From NCBI RefSeq assembly GCF_030580855.1, contig NZ_JAUQOP010000031.1:1-64000 (forward strand): a DNA stretch of 64,000 nucleotides. Reading direction: 5' to 3'. Source of the stretch: Pseudomonas citrullilanati. GTDB taxonomy: Bacteria; Pseudomonadota; Gammaproteobacteria; Pseudomonadales; Pseudomonadaceae. The notes below the pieces were generated by a model that did not search any database, was not told the DNA's origin, and was given only the letters and a program-made list of their open reading frames with translations. Below are positions 25,820 to 33,502 of the stretch, piece by piece. The translations under genes and the position numbers were made by a program. How positions within the stretch are numbered: the stretch's first letter is position 1; every line of letters begins with the position of its first letter.

Positions 25820-26380
25820 TCAGGCCTTTTTATGCTGCTCGACCCATTTGCCATAGGCGTCGATGAATTTCTGCAGGAACGGCTTCAACGACGCCGACAA
25901 CTGGCCTGCCTCGTCGAACGCCGTGCCGGCGCCGCTCAGGTAGCCTTCCGGTTGCTGCATGCAGGGCACGTCGAGGAACACCAGGGACTGGCGCAGATGA
26001 TGATTGGCGCCGAAGCCACCGATGGCCCCCGGTGACGCGCTGATCACCGCGCCTGGCTTGCCGCTCAGGCAACTCTGGCCATAGGGGCGCGAGCCAACGT
26101 CGATGGCGTTCTTCAACGGTGCCGGCACCGACCGGTTGTACTCCGGGGTAACGAACAACAGTGCGTCCGCCGCGCCCACCCGCTGGCGGAACGCAGCGTA
26201 GGCGGCCGGCGCTGGCGTCACATCGATGTCTTCGTTATAGAGGGGCAAGTCGCCAATCTCGACGATCTCCAGCTTCAAATTGGCAGGCGCCAGGTCGGCC
26301 AGCGCCAGGGCGATCTTGCGGTTGATCGATGCCTTGCGCAGGCTGCCCACCAAAACGGCCACGGTGTAGACATTACTCAT
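25820..26380 (-). CDS. NADPH-dependent FMN reductase (ChrR-like)
   Basis: A 186-aa flavodoxin-fold quinone or chromate reductase. The start MSNVYTVAVLVGSLRKASINRK is chosen because the frame upstream is intergenic-like. GSLRKASINRK forms the FMN-phosphate loop. PEYNRSVPAPLKNAID, RPYGQSCLSGKPGAVISAS and MQQPEGYLSGAGTAFDEAG follow the family order. Such proteins reduce quinones, azo dyes, chromate or flavins with two electrons and limit redox cycling. It lies upstream of arsB in the same direction, 214 bp away, across an 8-bp-stem hairpin at 25767-25794. A link to metalloid detoxification is possible but weak. Confidence 0.9.
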   Translation of the reverse strand: MSNVYTVAVLVGSLRKASINRKIALALADLAPANLKLEIVEIGDLPLYNEDIDVTPAPAAYAAFRQRVGAADALLFVTPEYNRSVPAPLKNAIDVGSRPYGQSCLSGKPGAVISASPGAIGGFGANHHLRQSLVFLDVPCMQQPEGYLSGAGTAFDEAGQLSASLKPFLQKFIDAYGKWVEQHKKA

Positions 26381-26564
26381 GAGAGGCTTCTCGACTATCG
26401 GCTCAAAGGATCTGTAGTTATAGATGATCGGCGTTACATTTGGACCAGTGGAACGCCGAAATCCCGTTGGCTGGACTATTTTTTTCTTGTGGGAAAACTT
26501 ACCGCGTTTGCCCAAGGTCTACAGAACCGCAAATCGAGTGATCTATTTCCAGAGGTTCTAAGCA

Positions 26565-26798
26565 ATGGCAGCAGTACTTGTCGGACAATTCCATGCACGA
26601 GACGCCGAAGGCCGCGTCTATTCGGTGCATGAGTTCCAGGAATCGACCCCGTCGCCCGAGGGATATGGCAAGGAGCCTGTCACCACTTATAAGCTGGCCA
26701 TTGGTGATCGCGTCAACAAACTCGACGAAGACCGGTTCCTGCTGGTGCAGTCGGGCATCGAACTCATCCGCGAACCTGAAGCGCAAATCGCCTTATAA
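26565..26798 (+). CDS. Small conserved hypothetical protein
   Basis: A 77-aa protein starting MAAVLVGQFHARDAEGR. I recall near-identical small proteins as common in pseudomonads but know no function. The sequence is soluble, beta-rich and acidic, with no cysteine. GDRVNKLDEDRFLLVQSGIEL may form a small barrel. Upstream is AAGCA, with only a modest ribosome site. It is 85 bp upstream of the LysR gene in the same direction. A 95-codon frame on the opposite strand is its shadow. Confidence 0.65.
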   Translation: MAAVLVGQFHARDAEGRVYSVHEFQESTPSPEGYGKEPVTTYKLAIGDRVNKLDEDRFLLVQSGIELIREPEAQIAL

Positions 26799-26883
26799 CC
26801 GTTGTTATGAGCAGAAGTCTTGCCGGGACTTGGGTTAGGATTCGGCCACCCCATGGCTTATCCGCCGAATACGGACTTCTTGC

Positions 26884-27777
26884 ATGCGTTTACGCCACAT
26901 CGAAGTGATCCAGGCGCTGCTGCAGACCAGCCACCTCGGCACGGCGGCCGAATGGCTGCAATTGCCGGTGGCAGAGGTCGAGGCCACCCTGCGCGACGCC
27001 GAGGCGCAACTGGGCTTCATGTTGTTCGCCAGCGTGCGAGGACGCTTGCAGGCGACGCGGGAAACCCTCGAACTGCGCGACGCCATCACACGGGTGTATG
27101 ACACCCTTGAGCCGGTGCAGCGACTGGCCAGCAGCCTGAAACATTACCAGGCGCCACCGCTGCGCATCATCTGCACCCCACCGCTGGCCCAGCAATTGGT
27201 GCCCCAGGGCATCGCCGCCCTGCGCCGACGCTTTCCAGATACCCCGTGCACCCTGCTCAGCCAGCCAACCCGCGCCATCGTCCAGAGCCTGCTCCTGCGC
27301 GAAAGCGACCTGGGGCTCAGCCTGCACAATCCGCAACATCCCGACATCCATTGCCAGGCGATCGCCCAGGGCAAGCTGCAGTTGCTGGCCCCCCATGGCT
27401 GGCTGCAACCGCGACAGAAATACATTTCAGTTCAGGATCTGGCGGGCCAATCGCTGGTGGGACTCGAAGGCCACGACCCGTTGAGTCCGGCATTCGAGCA
27501 CAAGCTGGGGGCCTTGCGCCCGGCGCCGGTGGTCCAGATCCGCGTCCAGACCCACCAGATGATGCGCGCCATGGTCGAGGCCGGCGAAGGCCTGGCCATC
27601 GTCGACCCGTTCACCGCCTCGGGCGCCAAGGGTGCGGGCCTGGACACCTGCCCGCTGTCGCCCGCCATCATGATCGACCTCTATGCGCTGCGCCTGAACG
27701 GCAGCGAGCCCTCGCCCGCCATCCAGTCACTGCTCGAACTTGTCACGGAACAAGCCGAGGCGCTGCTGGGCCACTGA
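26884..27777 (+). CDS. LysR-family transcriptional regulator
   Basis: The 297-aa protein has the LysR N-terminal helix-turn-helix (MRLRHIEVIQALLQTSHLGTAAEWL, residues 1-60) and a periplasmic-binding-protein-like effector domain (from about residue 90: PPLRIICTPPLAQQLVP, QSLLLRESDLGLSL). Two features stand out: the helix has an unusual Leu/Ala-rich recognition segment (PVAEVEATLRDAEAQLGF), and the gene is not divergent from a target gene. Its 3' end overlaps the convergent GNAT gene by about 35 bp. Its target and inducer cannot be inferred. Confidence 0.9.
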   Translation: MRLRHIEVIQALLQTSHLGTAAEWLQLPVAEVEATLRDAEAQLGFMLFASVRGRLQATRETLELRDAITRVYDTLEPVQRLASSLKHYQAPPLRIICTPPLAQQLVPQGIAALRRRFPDTPCTLLSQPTRAIVQSLLLRESDLGLSLHNPQHPDIHCQAIAQGKLQLLAPHGWLQPRQKYISVQDLAGQSLVGLEGHDPLSPAFEHKLGALRPAPVVQIRVQTHQMMRAMVEAGEGLAIVDPFTASGAKGAGLDTCPLSPAIMIDLYALRLNGSEPSPAIQSLLELVTEQAEALLGH

Positions 27778-28357
27778 TCGCCATGCCCAGTGGATCGTCG
27801 AACAGTCGATACCAGAACAGCGCCACTTCGGCGGTGTGGCGGTCGATGCCGCGATAACGCAGGTGGTCGATCCCCCCCAGCACATAGCCGCAGCGCTCGT
27901 AGAGCCGGCAAGCGCCCAGGTTGTTGTTCTGGGTTTCCAGCATGATGCCCGGCAGCTTCTTCTTGCGGCTCCAGAATTGCGCGACGTCGAGCAAGGCCCT
28001 GGCCACCCCGTGGCGACGGGCCGGCGCGTGCACCGCCAGTTCGTCGATGTGGGCGAAACCGTTCCAGTTGGTACTGACCACCAGGTGCCCCACCGGCTGG
28101 TCATCCAGGTACGCCATGAAGATCTCGCTGTCTGGGGCATCGCGGAAGCTGCTGAACTCCTCGGGATCGATGCCGTAGCACTTGCGATAGGGAACGATCG
28201 GCGTCACCGGCCACTGGCTCACCGGGCGACCGACCTGCGCCGTGCCGTAGTCGCTGACTTCGAAGCTGAAGTCGCTGCCCCAGATATAGGCGGCGAAACC
28301 GTCATCGACAATGCGCACCGACAGCCCGGGGTGCTTGGGGTTCATGACCGGTTGCAT
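27743..28357 (-). CDS. GNAT-family N-acetyltransferase
   Basis: A 204-aa protein, taking MQPVMNPKHPG as the start because AGGA lies nine bases upstream; MNPKHPG and an upstream start at 28399 are alternatives. The C-terminal half is a GNAT fold: IDELAVHAPARRHGVARALL is the acetyl-CoA loop (R-R-x-G-x-A), and NNNLGACRLYERCGYVLGGID completes it. The N-terminal half (FAAYIWGSDFSFEVSDYG) is a family-specific extension. The substrate is unknown. It runs convergent to the LysR gene and downstream of dnaQ in the same direction, about 200 bp away with a lone REP between. Confidence 0.85.
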   Translation of the reverse strand: MQPVMNPKHPGLSVRIVDDGFAAYIWGSDFSFEVSDYGTAQVGRPVSQWPVTPIVPYRKCYGIDPEEFSSFRDAPDSEIFMAYLDDQPVGHLVVSTNWNGFAHIDELAVHAPARRHGVARALLDVAQFWSRKKKLPGIMLETQNNNLGACRLYERCGYVLGGIDHLRYRGIDRHTAEVALFWYRLFDDPLGMAISGPAAPRLVP

Positions 28358-28514
28358 ACTGGGAAACGTCCTCATTCCTTGAGACAACCAACGGCGCATT
28401 GTCCATTGCCCTTGCCTTTCAAGTCTTCACTCATCAAGCGGGATCCGTAGCCTGCCCGCCACCTCAGGTTAGAAGGTCGCGGCGATTGTGGCGAGAAATG
28501 AACGATGGATGATC

Positions 28515-28543
28515 CCTGTGGGAGCGAGCTGGCTCGCCCCACA
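28515..28543. repeat. Single REP, family A
   Basis: One copy of the palindrome with a shortened right arm (GGAGCGAGCTGGCTCGCCCCACA), 12 bp past the dnaQ stop. No partner copy is nearby, so unlike the others it is a solo REP. Confidence 0.75.
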
Positions 28544-28554
28544 AGAGGGTCTCA

Positions 28555-29316
28555 TCAGTGCGTCGCGGCCTGCGACTCAGCCAACTGCGTCCACAGTGCC
28601 GGAGCACCGGCCGACTTGGCGATGGCTTCCAGACGTGCGGCATGTTCGGCCAGGTCGCTTTCGCTGGCCCGGATGATCCGCGCCGGGCGGCGATCCGCCG
28701 GCAGGCGCCGGATTTCCGTGGCCTGGCTGCCCGCTCCCTCGCCGGAACCGTTGCCATCCGAGGCGTTACCGGCCAGGGACAGGCTGGTCTGGCCACCGGT
28801 CATGGTCAGGTAGACGTCGGCCAGGATCTCCGAGTCGAGCAAGGCGCCGTGCAGCTCGCGGCCGGAGTTGTCGACGTCGTAGCGCTTGCACAAGGCATCG
28901 AGGCTGTTGCGCTGCCCCGGGTGCCGCTCCCGGGCCATCACGAGGGTATCGAGGATGGTGCAATGCTGGCTGATGTCGGCGCGGTCGTGCTGGCCTGCCA
29001 GGGCGAATTCGTTGTTGATGAAGCCGACGTCGAACGCTGCGTTGTGGATGATCAACTGCGCGCCCTTGATGAATTCGAAGAACTCATCGGCCACTTCGGC
29101 GAACCGCGGCTTGCCCACCAGGAACTCGTTGGTGATGCCGTGGACGCCGATGGCGCCCTCGTCGCTTTCGCGGTCCGGTTGCAGGTAAACATGGAAATGG
29201 CGACCGGTCAGGCGCCGGCCGATCAGCTCGACACAACCGATTTCGATAATCCGGTGACCATCGGTCACCGGCATGCCGGTGGTTTCGGTATCCAGTACTA
29301 CAGATCTGTTGGCCAT
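28555..29316 (-). CDS. dnaQ: DNA polymerase III epsilon subunit (proofreading exonuclease)
   Basis: The 253-aa protein is the 3'-5' exonuclease of the replicative polymerase. Exo I is DTETTG (D9, E11), Exo II is in IIHNAAFDVGFINNE and Exo III is in GRELHGALLDSEILADVY, all intact. The last 65 residues (from about GGQTSLSL, then RRLPADRRPARIIRASESDL) are a linker and alpha-binding tail. It lies beside rnhA, as in many gamma-proteobacteria, with a family B repeat in the 237-bp gap. Length is normal. Confidence 0.95.
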   Translation of the reverse strand: MANRSVVLDTETTGMPVTDGHRIIEIGCVELIGRRLTGRHFHVYLQPDRESDEGAIGVHGITNEFLVGKPRFAEVADEFFEFIKGAQLIIHNAAFDVGFINNEFALAGQHDRADISQHCTILDTLVMARERHPGQRNSLDALCKRYDVDNSGRELHGALLDSEILADVYLTMTGGQTSLSLAGNASDGNGSGEGAGSQATEIRRLPADRRPARIIRASESDLAEHAARLEAIAKSAGAPALWTQLAESQAATH

Positions 29317-29399
29317 CAGGGTTCAGCTCTCAGCGGGCAGGCTTGCAAAAGCGCGGATGTTAACACGCTCTTGTAGGGGAGTTAGCCGCAGACTGCCTT

Positions 29400-29520
29400 T
29401 GTGGCGAGGGGATTTATCCCCGCTGGGGCGCGAAGCGGCCCACTCGATCTGCCTGACCAGCACTGTGTCAGGATTTGGGGCTGCTTTGCAGCCCAGCGGG
29501 GATAAATCCCCTCGCCACAA
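29400..29520. repeat. REP-like pair, family B
   Basis: Outer arms GTGGCGAGGGGATTTATCCCC at the left and its complement at the right, with GCGAAGCGGCCC and GGGCTGCTTTGCAGCCC inside, about 120 bp in all. It lies between rnhA and dnaQ, which are transcribed in the same direction. No tRNA, which some enterobacteria have here, was found. Confidence 0.85.
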
Positions 29521-29553
29521 CGCCATCCACTCCAGATCCTGCCGAAGTGGGAA

Positions 29554-30006
29554 TCACCCCTGCTTGTAACCCCGCACCTCATCCACCCCGCGGTTGGCCA
29601 ATTGGTCGGCCCGTTCGTTGCCCGCATGGCCGATGTGGCCGCGCACCCATTTCCAGGTCACGTTGTGGCGGTTGACCTGCTCGTCCAATTGCTTCCACAG
29701 GTCGGCGTTCTTCACCGGCTCCTTCGCGGCCGTCTTCCAGCCGCGCTTCTTCCAGTTGGCCATCCACTCGTTGATGCCTTTCATCACGTACTGCGAGTCG
29801 GTCACCAGCAACACATCGCACGGGCGCTTGAGCTCTTCCAGGCCGCGAATGGCGCCCATCAGTTCCATGCGGTTGTTGGTGGTATTGGCTTCGCCGCCCC
29901 AGAGCTCCTTCTCCACGCCCTTGCACACCAGCAATGCCCCCCAGCCGCCCGGGCCGGGGTTGCCCTTGCAGGCGCCATCAGTAAAGAGTTCCACGCTATC
30001 GCTCAT
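29554..30006 (-). CDS. rnhA: Ribonuclease HI
   Basis: The 150-aa enzyme degrades RNA in RNA-DNA hybrids. The catalytic set D10, E48, D70 and D134, with H124 in the flexible loop (VRGHIGHAGNERAD), has the numbering of the E. coli enzyme. The basic hinge WMANWKKRGWKTAAKEP is also conserved. It ends well before dnaQ and is preceded, on the same strand, by a methyltransferase gene about 90 bp away. The order methyltransferase-rnhA-dnaQ is a common gamma-proteobacterial one. Confidence 0.97.
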   Translation of the reverse strand: MSDSVELFTDGACKGNPGPGGWGALLVCKGVEKELWGGEANTTNNRMELMGAIRGLEELKRPCDVLLVTDSQYVMKGINEWMANWKKRGWKTAAKEPVKNADLWKQLDEQVNRHNVTWKWVRGHIGHAGNERADQLANRGVDEVRGYKQG

Positions 30007-30095
30007 GCCAATCTATCCAGGAAAAATGCAGGGGCCCGTCGGTCGAAGCCGACAACGCCCGTGGCCGACGTGTCGGCCAGACCAAGAAAACAAGT

Positions 30096-30854
30096 TTACG
30101 GCTCGATGTGGCGACGATTGACCTTGGCCATCGGCAAGGGAATCAGCTTGCCCATCGGCTCGCGTCGCGCCTGGCGCACCGGGCGCAGCCCCACGGCGAT
30201 CTTGCGCGCCACCAACAGGTAGAAGCCGCCGCCGGACAGTTGCCAGTCGCCGGCCTTGCGCTCCCAGCCGGCCAGACGGGCCTGCCACTTGGGCGACGCA
30301 AGCGGCGGACGATAGCACCCGAAGCGGCGTTTCTCCAGCGCAAAGCCCAGCAGGTTGAGCCAGTCGCCCACCCGCGAGGCCGAGATGCAACGGGCCTGGC
30401 GCAGGGCGTCCTGGGCGAAGACATGGCGCAGGCCCCAGCTGCTCCAGGGATTGATGCCGATGATCAGCAGGTGCCCACCGGGGCGCACGCTGCTCGCCGC
30501 TTCACGCAACAGGCCGTGGGGCGACAGGCAGAAGTCCAGGCCATGCTGCATGACCACCACATCGGCGGCATGCTCGCTCAGCGGCCAGGCCTGCTCCTCG
30601 CAGACAATTTCCACCCCGGGCAAGGGCGCGCCCAGGCGCACATTGCGCTGGACCTGCGGCGCCGAAGGCGGGGTCTGCGCCGACGGCCCGTAGTGCACCA
30701 GGTAGCCACCGAAGAACCGGCCCAGCTCCTCTTCGAGCATGCGCCGCTCTTCATCCAGCAGGAATTGCCCGACAGGACCGGACAGCCATTCACGGGCGGC
30801 GCTGATCAACGCCAGCCAGTCGGGATCGGCCTGGGCGAACGCTTCATCGGTCAT
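30096..30854 (-). CDS. Class I SAM-dependent methyltransferase
   Basis: A 252-aa protein starting MTDEAFAQADPDWLALIS, with GGAG just ahead; a TTG four codons earlier is unlikely. The Rossmann-type core is present but divergent: the acidic end of motif I shows as LPGVEIVCEEQAWPL, followed by ADVVVMQHGLDFCLSPHGLLREA and RPGGHLLIIGINPWS. It is the conserved gene between rnhA and gloB in pseudomonads, related to enterobacterial YafS. The substrate is unknown to me. Its start is 66 bp from the divergent gloB start, so both share a short promoter region. Confidence 0.85.
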   Translation of the reverse strand: MTDEAFAQADPDWLALISAAREWLSGPVGQFLLDEERRMLEEELGRFFGGYLVHYGPSAQTPPSAPQVQRNVRLGAPLPGVEIVCEEQAWPLSEHAADVVVMQHGLDFCLSPHGLLREAASSVRPGGHLLIIGINPWSSWGLRHVFAQDALRQARCISASRVGDWLNLLGFALEKRRFGCYRPPLASPKWQARLAGWERKAGDWQLSGGGFYLLVARKIAVGLRPVRQARREPMGKLIPLPMAKVNRRHIEP

Positions 30855-30919
30855 TGCATTCTCCAACGCGTCAGGAAGTTCTAAGATGCGCCTTTGTTTT
30901 CAGCTTGGCGAATTCCGCG

Positions 30920-31687
30920 ATGATACAGATCAGTGCCCTGCCCGCGTTCACCGATAACTACATCTGGTTGTTACAGGATCACTCGACCCAGCGCTGCGCG
31001 GTGGTCGACCCGGGTGACGCCGCGCCGGTCCAGGCCTGGCTCGACGCGCATCCCGGCTGGGTGCTGGGCGACATCCTGGTCACCCATCATCACCACGATC
31101 ACGTCGGTGGCGTCCAGGCACTGAAAACGGCGACAGGCGCCACCGTCCATGGCCCGGCCGGGGAAAACATCCCGGCGCGGGACACTGCCCTCGAAGACCA
31201 CGACAAAATCAATGTGCTGGGCTGGGACTTCGAGGTCTTCGCCGTGCCCGGCCACACCCTGGGGCATATCGCCTACTACCACCATGGCCTGCTCTTCTGT
31301 GGCGACACCTTGTTCGCCGCCGGCTGCGGCCGCCTGTTCGAAGGCACCCCGGCGCAGATGCATCAATCCCTCAGCCGCCTCGCCGCGTTGCCGGAAGACA
31401 CCCTGGTCTACTGCACCCACGAATACACCCTCGCCAACCTGAAATTCGCCGCGGCCGTCGAGCCGGGCAACCCGGACATCGCCGCGCGCCTGGCCAAGGT
31501 CAGCCAGCAACGCAGCGACGGCATCATCACCCTGCCCTCGACCCTGGCCCTGGAAAAACGCACCAACCCGTTCCTGCGCACCGCTGAAACATCCGTTAAA
31601 CAAAAAGCAGACGAACGGAGCGGCCAGCGAAACCAGACGCCGAGTGAGGTTTTTGCGGCCTTGAGGGCTTGGAAAGATACGTTCTAA
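30920..31687 (+). CDS. gloB: Hydroxyacylglutathione hydrolase (glyoxalase II)
   Basis: The 255-aa protein, from MIQISALPAFTDNY, hydrolyses S-lactoylglutathione in methylglyoxal detoxification. The metallo-beta-lactamase metal motif is THHHHDHVGG (T55 to G64), with further ligands in PGHTLGHIAYY, FCGDTLFAAGCGRLFEG and CTHEYTLANLKFA. The C-terminal glutathione-binding helices (TNPFLRTAE) are complete, and length is normal. It is divergent from the methyltransferase and followed by mltD 99 bp downstream, which has its own promoter. Confidence 0.96.
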   Translation: MIQISALPAFTDNYIWLLQDHSTQRCAVVDPGDAAPVQAWLDAHPGWVLGDILVTHHHHDHVGGVQALKTATGATVHGPAGENIPARDTALEDHDKINVLGWDFEVFAVPGHTLGHIAYYHHGLLFCGDTLFAAGCGRLFEGTPAQMHQSLSRLAALPEDTLVYCTHEYTLANLKFAAAVEPGNPDIAARLAKVSQQRSDGIITLPSTLALEKRTNPFLRTAETSVKQKADERSGQRNQTPSEVFAALRAWKDTF

Positions 31688-31721
31688 GGCCGCTGAGGTT
31701 TGATACAAAAATTCTGAATGG

Positions 31722-31750
31722 TTGACCTGTTGGGGTGCGCTTTCTAGAAT
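31722..31750 (+). promoter_or_regulatory. Sigma-70-like promoter of mltD
   Basis: TTGACC and TAGAAT are separated by exactly 17 bp, close to the consensus, and lie 37 bp before the mltD ATG. This is the clearest housekeeping promoter in the window. Confidence 0.7.
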
Positions 31751-31786
31751 CGCCCGACATTTTCGCCCGGAACTTACTTCCAGCCA

Positions 31787-33235
31787 ATGTCGTCATCCAT
31801 ACGTAGGTCCGTCCAGTCAGACACGTTGACCCGCTTGGCCCAGGCCATCGCGGTGGCCGTGTCCGCCACGCTGGCGGGCTGCCAGAGCTCGGGCCAGGTG
31901 CCGCAAACCGACGCGGCCCATACGCCGAACCTCGCTGCCCGGGCGAAGCAGAAGCCGTTGTGGCTCAGCGAAAAGCCCAGCCCCCAGGTGCCCCAGGACA
32001 TCTGGGAACGCATGCGCCAGGGCTTCCAGTTGCAGGAAACGGCCGGCGTCAATCCCCGTATCGAGCAGCAGCGCCTGTGGTTCGCCAGCAACCCGTCATT
32101 CCTCGAAGGTGCCGGTGAACGCGGCAGCCTCTACATCCATTACATCGTCGAGCGCCTCGAAGAACGTAACATGCCGCTGGAGCTGGCCCTGCTGCCAGTG
32201 ATCGAAAGCGCCTACAACCCCATGGCCTACTCCCGGGCCAACGCGGTGGGGCTGTGGCAATTCATCCCGTCCACCGGGCGTTACTTCAACCTGCGCCAGA
32301 CCCGTTTCTATGACGGGCGTCGCGACATCACCGCCTCCACCACGGCCGCCATGGACTACCTGACGCGCCTGCACGACATGTTCAACGGCGACTGGCTGCT
32401 GGCCCTGGCGGCCTACAACGCCGGCGAAGGGACGGTCAGCCGCGCCATCGAGCGCAACGAGAAGCTCGGCCTGCCCACCGACTACTGGAACCTGCCGCTG
32501 CCCGCCGAGACCCAGGCCTATGTGCCCAAGCTGCTGGCGTTGTCCCAGGTGGTGCTCGCCCCCGATGCCTATGGCGTGAACCTCAACCCGATCGCCAACG
32601 AACCTTACTTCCAGGTCGTCGAGATCAACCAGCGCATGGATCTGTCCAAGGTCGCGGCGGTGGCCAATATCGACGAGGACGAGCTGTTCCAGCTCAACCC
32701 GGCGTTCAAGCAACGCACCACGATCGACGGCCCGCAGCACTTGCTCGTGCCCACGTCCAAGGCCCAGTTGCTGACCGCCAGCCTGTCGACCATGCGCCCG
32801 GAAGAGTTGATCAGCCCGCGCTCGCTCAAGCCGGTCTTCGAAACCGCCGATGACGGCGAAGTCGAGGGGGCCCGGCGCAGCTACCGCGTCAAGCGCGGCG
32901 ACAACCTGGCCCAGATCGCCAAGGCCAACAATGTCCAGACCAAGGACCTGCAACGCTGGAACAAGCTGAGCGGCAACAAGCTCAAGGTCGGCCAGACCCT
33001 GGTGATGCAGGACACCAAGGCGCCCAAGGCCAGTGGCAAGCGCATCAACACCGTGGTGGCCGCCAACAGCAAGGACCAGAAGAAGCAGACCCAGTACAAG
33101 GTCAAGCAAGGTGACTCGCTGTACGTGGTGGCCAAGCGTTTCAACGTCGAGATGCAACACCTCAAGCGCTGGAACCCGCGGATGGGCAACGCGCTCAAGC
33201 CAGGGCAGATGCTGACGGTCTATTCCCCGCATTGA
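31787..33235 (+). CDS. mltD: Membrane-bound lytic murein transglycosylase D
   Basis: The 482-aa lipoprotein cleaves glycan strands of peptidoglycan. The signal peptide ends in the lipobox LAGC with the lipidated cysteine at residue 32. The SLT domain (about residues 110-260) has the catalytic glutamate E140 in PVIESAYNP, then GLWQFIPSTGR and LALAAYNAGEG. Two LysM domains (YRVKRGDNLAQIA and YKVKQGDSLYVVA) fill the C-terminus. A consensus promoter precedes it. It sits between gloB and the peptide transporter operon; a family B repeat follows. Confidence 0.96.
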   Translation: MSSSIRRSVQSDTLTRLAQAIAVAVSATLAGCQSSGQVPQTDAAHTPNLAARAKQKPLWLSEKPSPQVPQDIWERMRQGFQLQETAGVNPRIEQQRLWFASNPSFLEGAGERGSLYIHYIVERLEERNMPLELALLPVIESAYNPMAYSRANAVGLWQFIPSTGRYFNLRQTRFYDGRRDITASTTAAMDYLTRLHDMFNGDWLLALAAYNAGEGTVSRAIERNEKLGLPTDYWNLPLPAETQAYVPKLLALSQVVLAPDAYGVNLNPIANEPYFQVVEINQRMDLSKVAAVANIDEDELFQLNPAFKQRTTIDGPQHLLVPTSKAQLLTASLSTMRPEELISPRSLKPVFETADDGEVEGARRSYRVKRGDNLAQIAKANNVQTKDLQRWNKLSGNKLKVGQTLVMQDTKAPKASGKRINTVVAANSKDQKKQTQYKVKQGDSLYVVAKRFNVEMQHLKRWNPRMGNALKPGQMLTVYSPH

Positions 33236-33263
33236 CACCGGGGTTCCTGTAGCGAGGGGCTTG

Positions 33264-33384
33264 TTGTGGCGAGGGGATTTATCCCCGCTGGGCTGCAAAG
33301 CAGCCCCCAGGAGCTATCTGATACAGCGAGTCATCAGGTTTTAGGGCCGCTTCGCGCCCCAACGGGGATAAATCCCCTCGCCAC
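33264..33384. repeat. REP-like pair, family B
   Basis: Arms GTGGCGAGGGGATTTATCCCC and its complement enclose GGGCTGCAAAGCAGCCC and GGGCCGCTTCGCGCCCC. It lies 28 bp after mltD and about 120 bp before the transporter operon, where it could act as terminator or insulator. Confidence 0.85.
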
Positions 33385-33502
33385 GACAGCCTTCTGCCCT
33401 GCGACTATCACCGCCTGCACAAGCCCGCCGCCTTTTTCCTGCCCATACAAGCTGTTACTGTACAGGCCATAAAGCCAAAGCCGCCTGGATCGGATCTCAG
33501 AC

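Noticed and set aside
29317..29553. tRNA gene between dnaQ and rnhA
   Set aside because: Searched by eye for acceptor and T-loop patterns; only the family B repeat is present.
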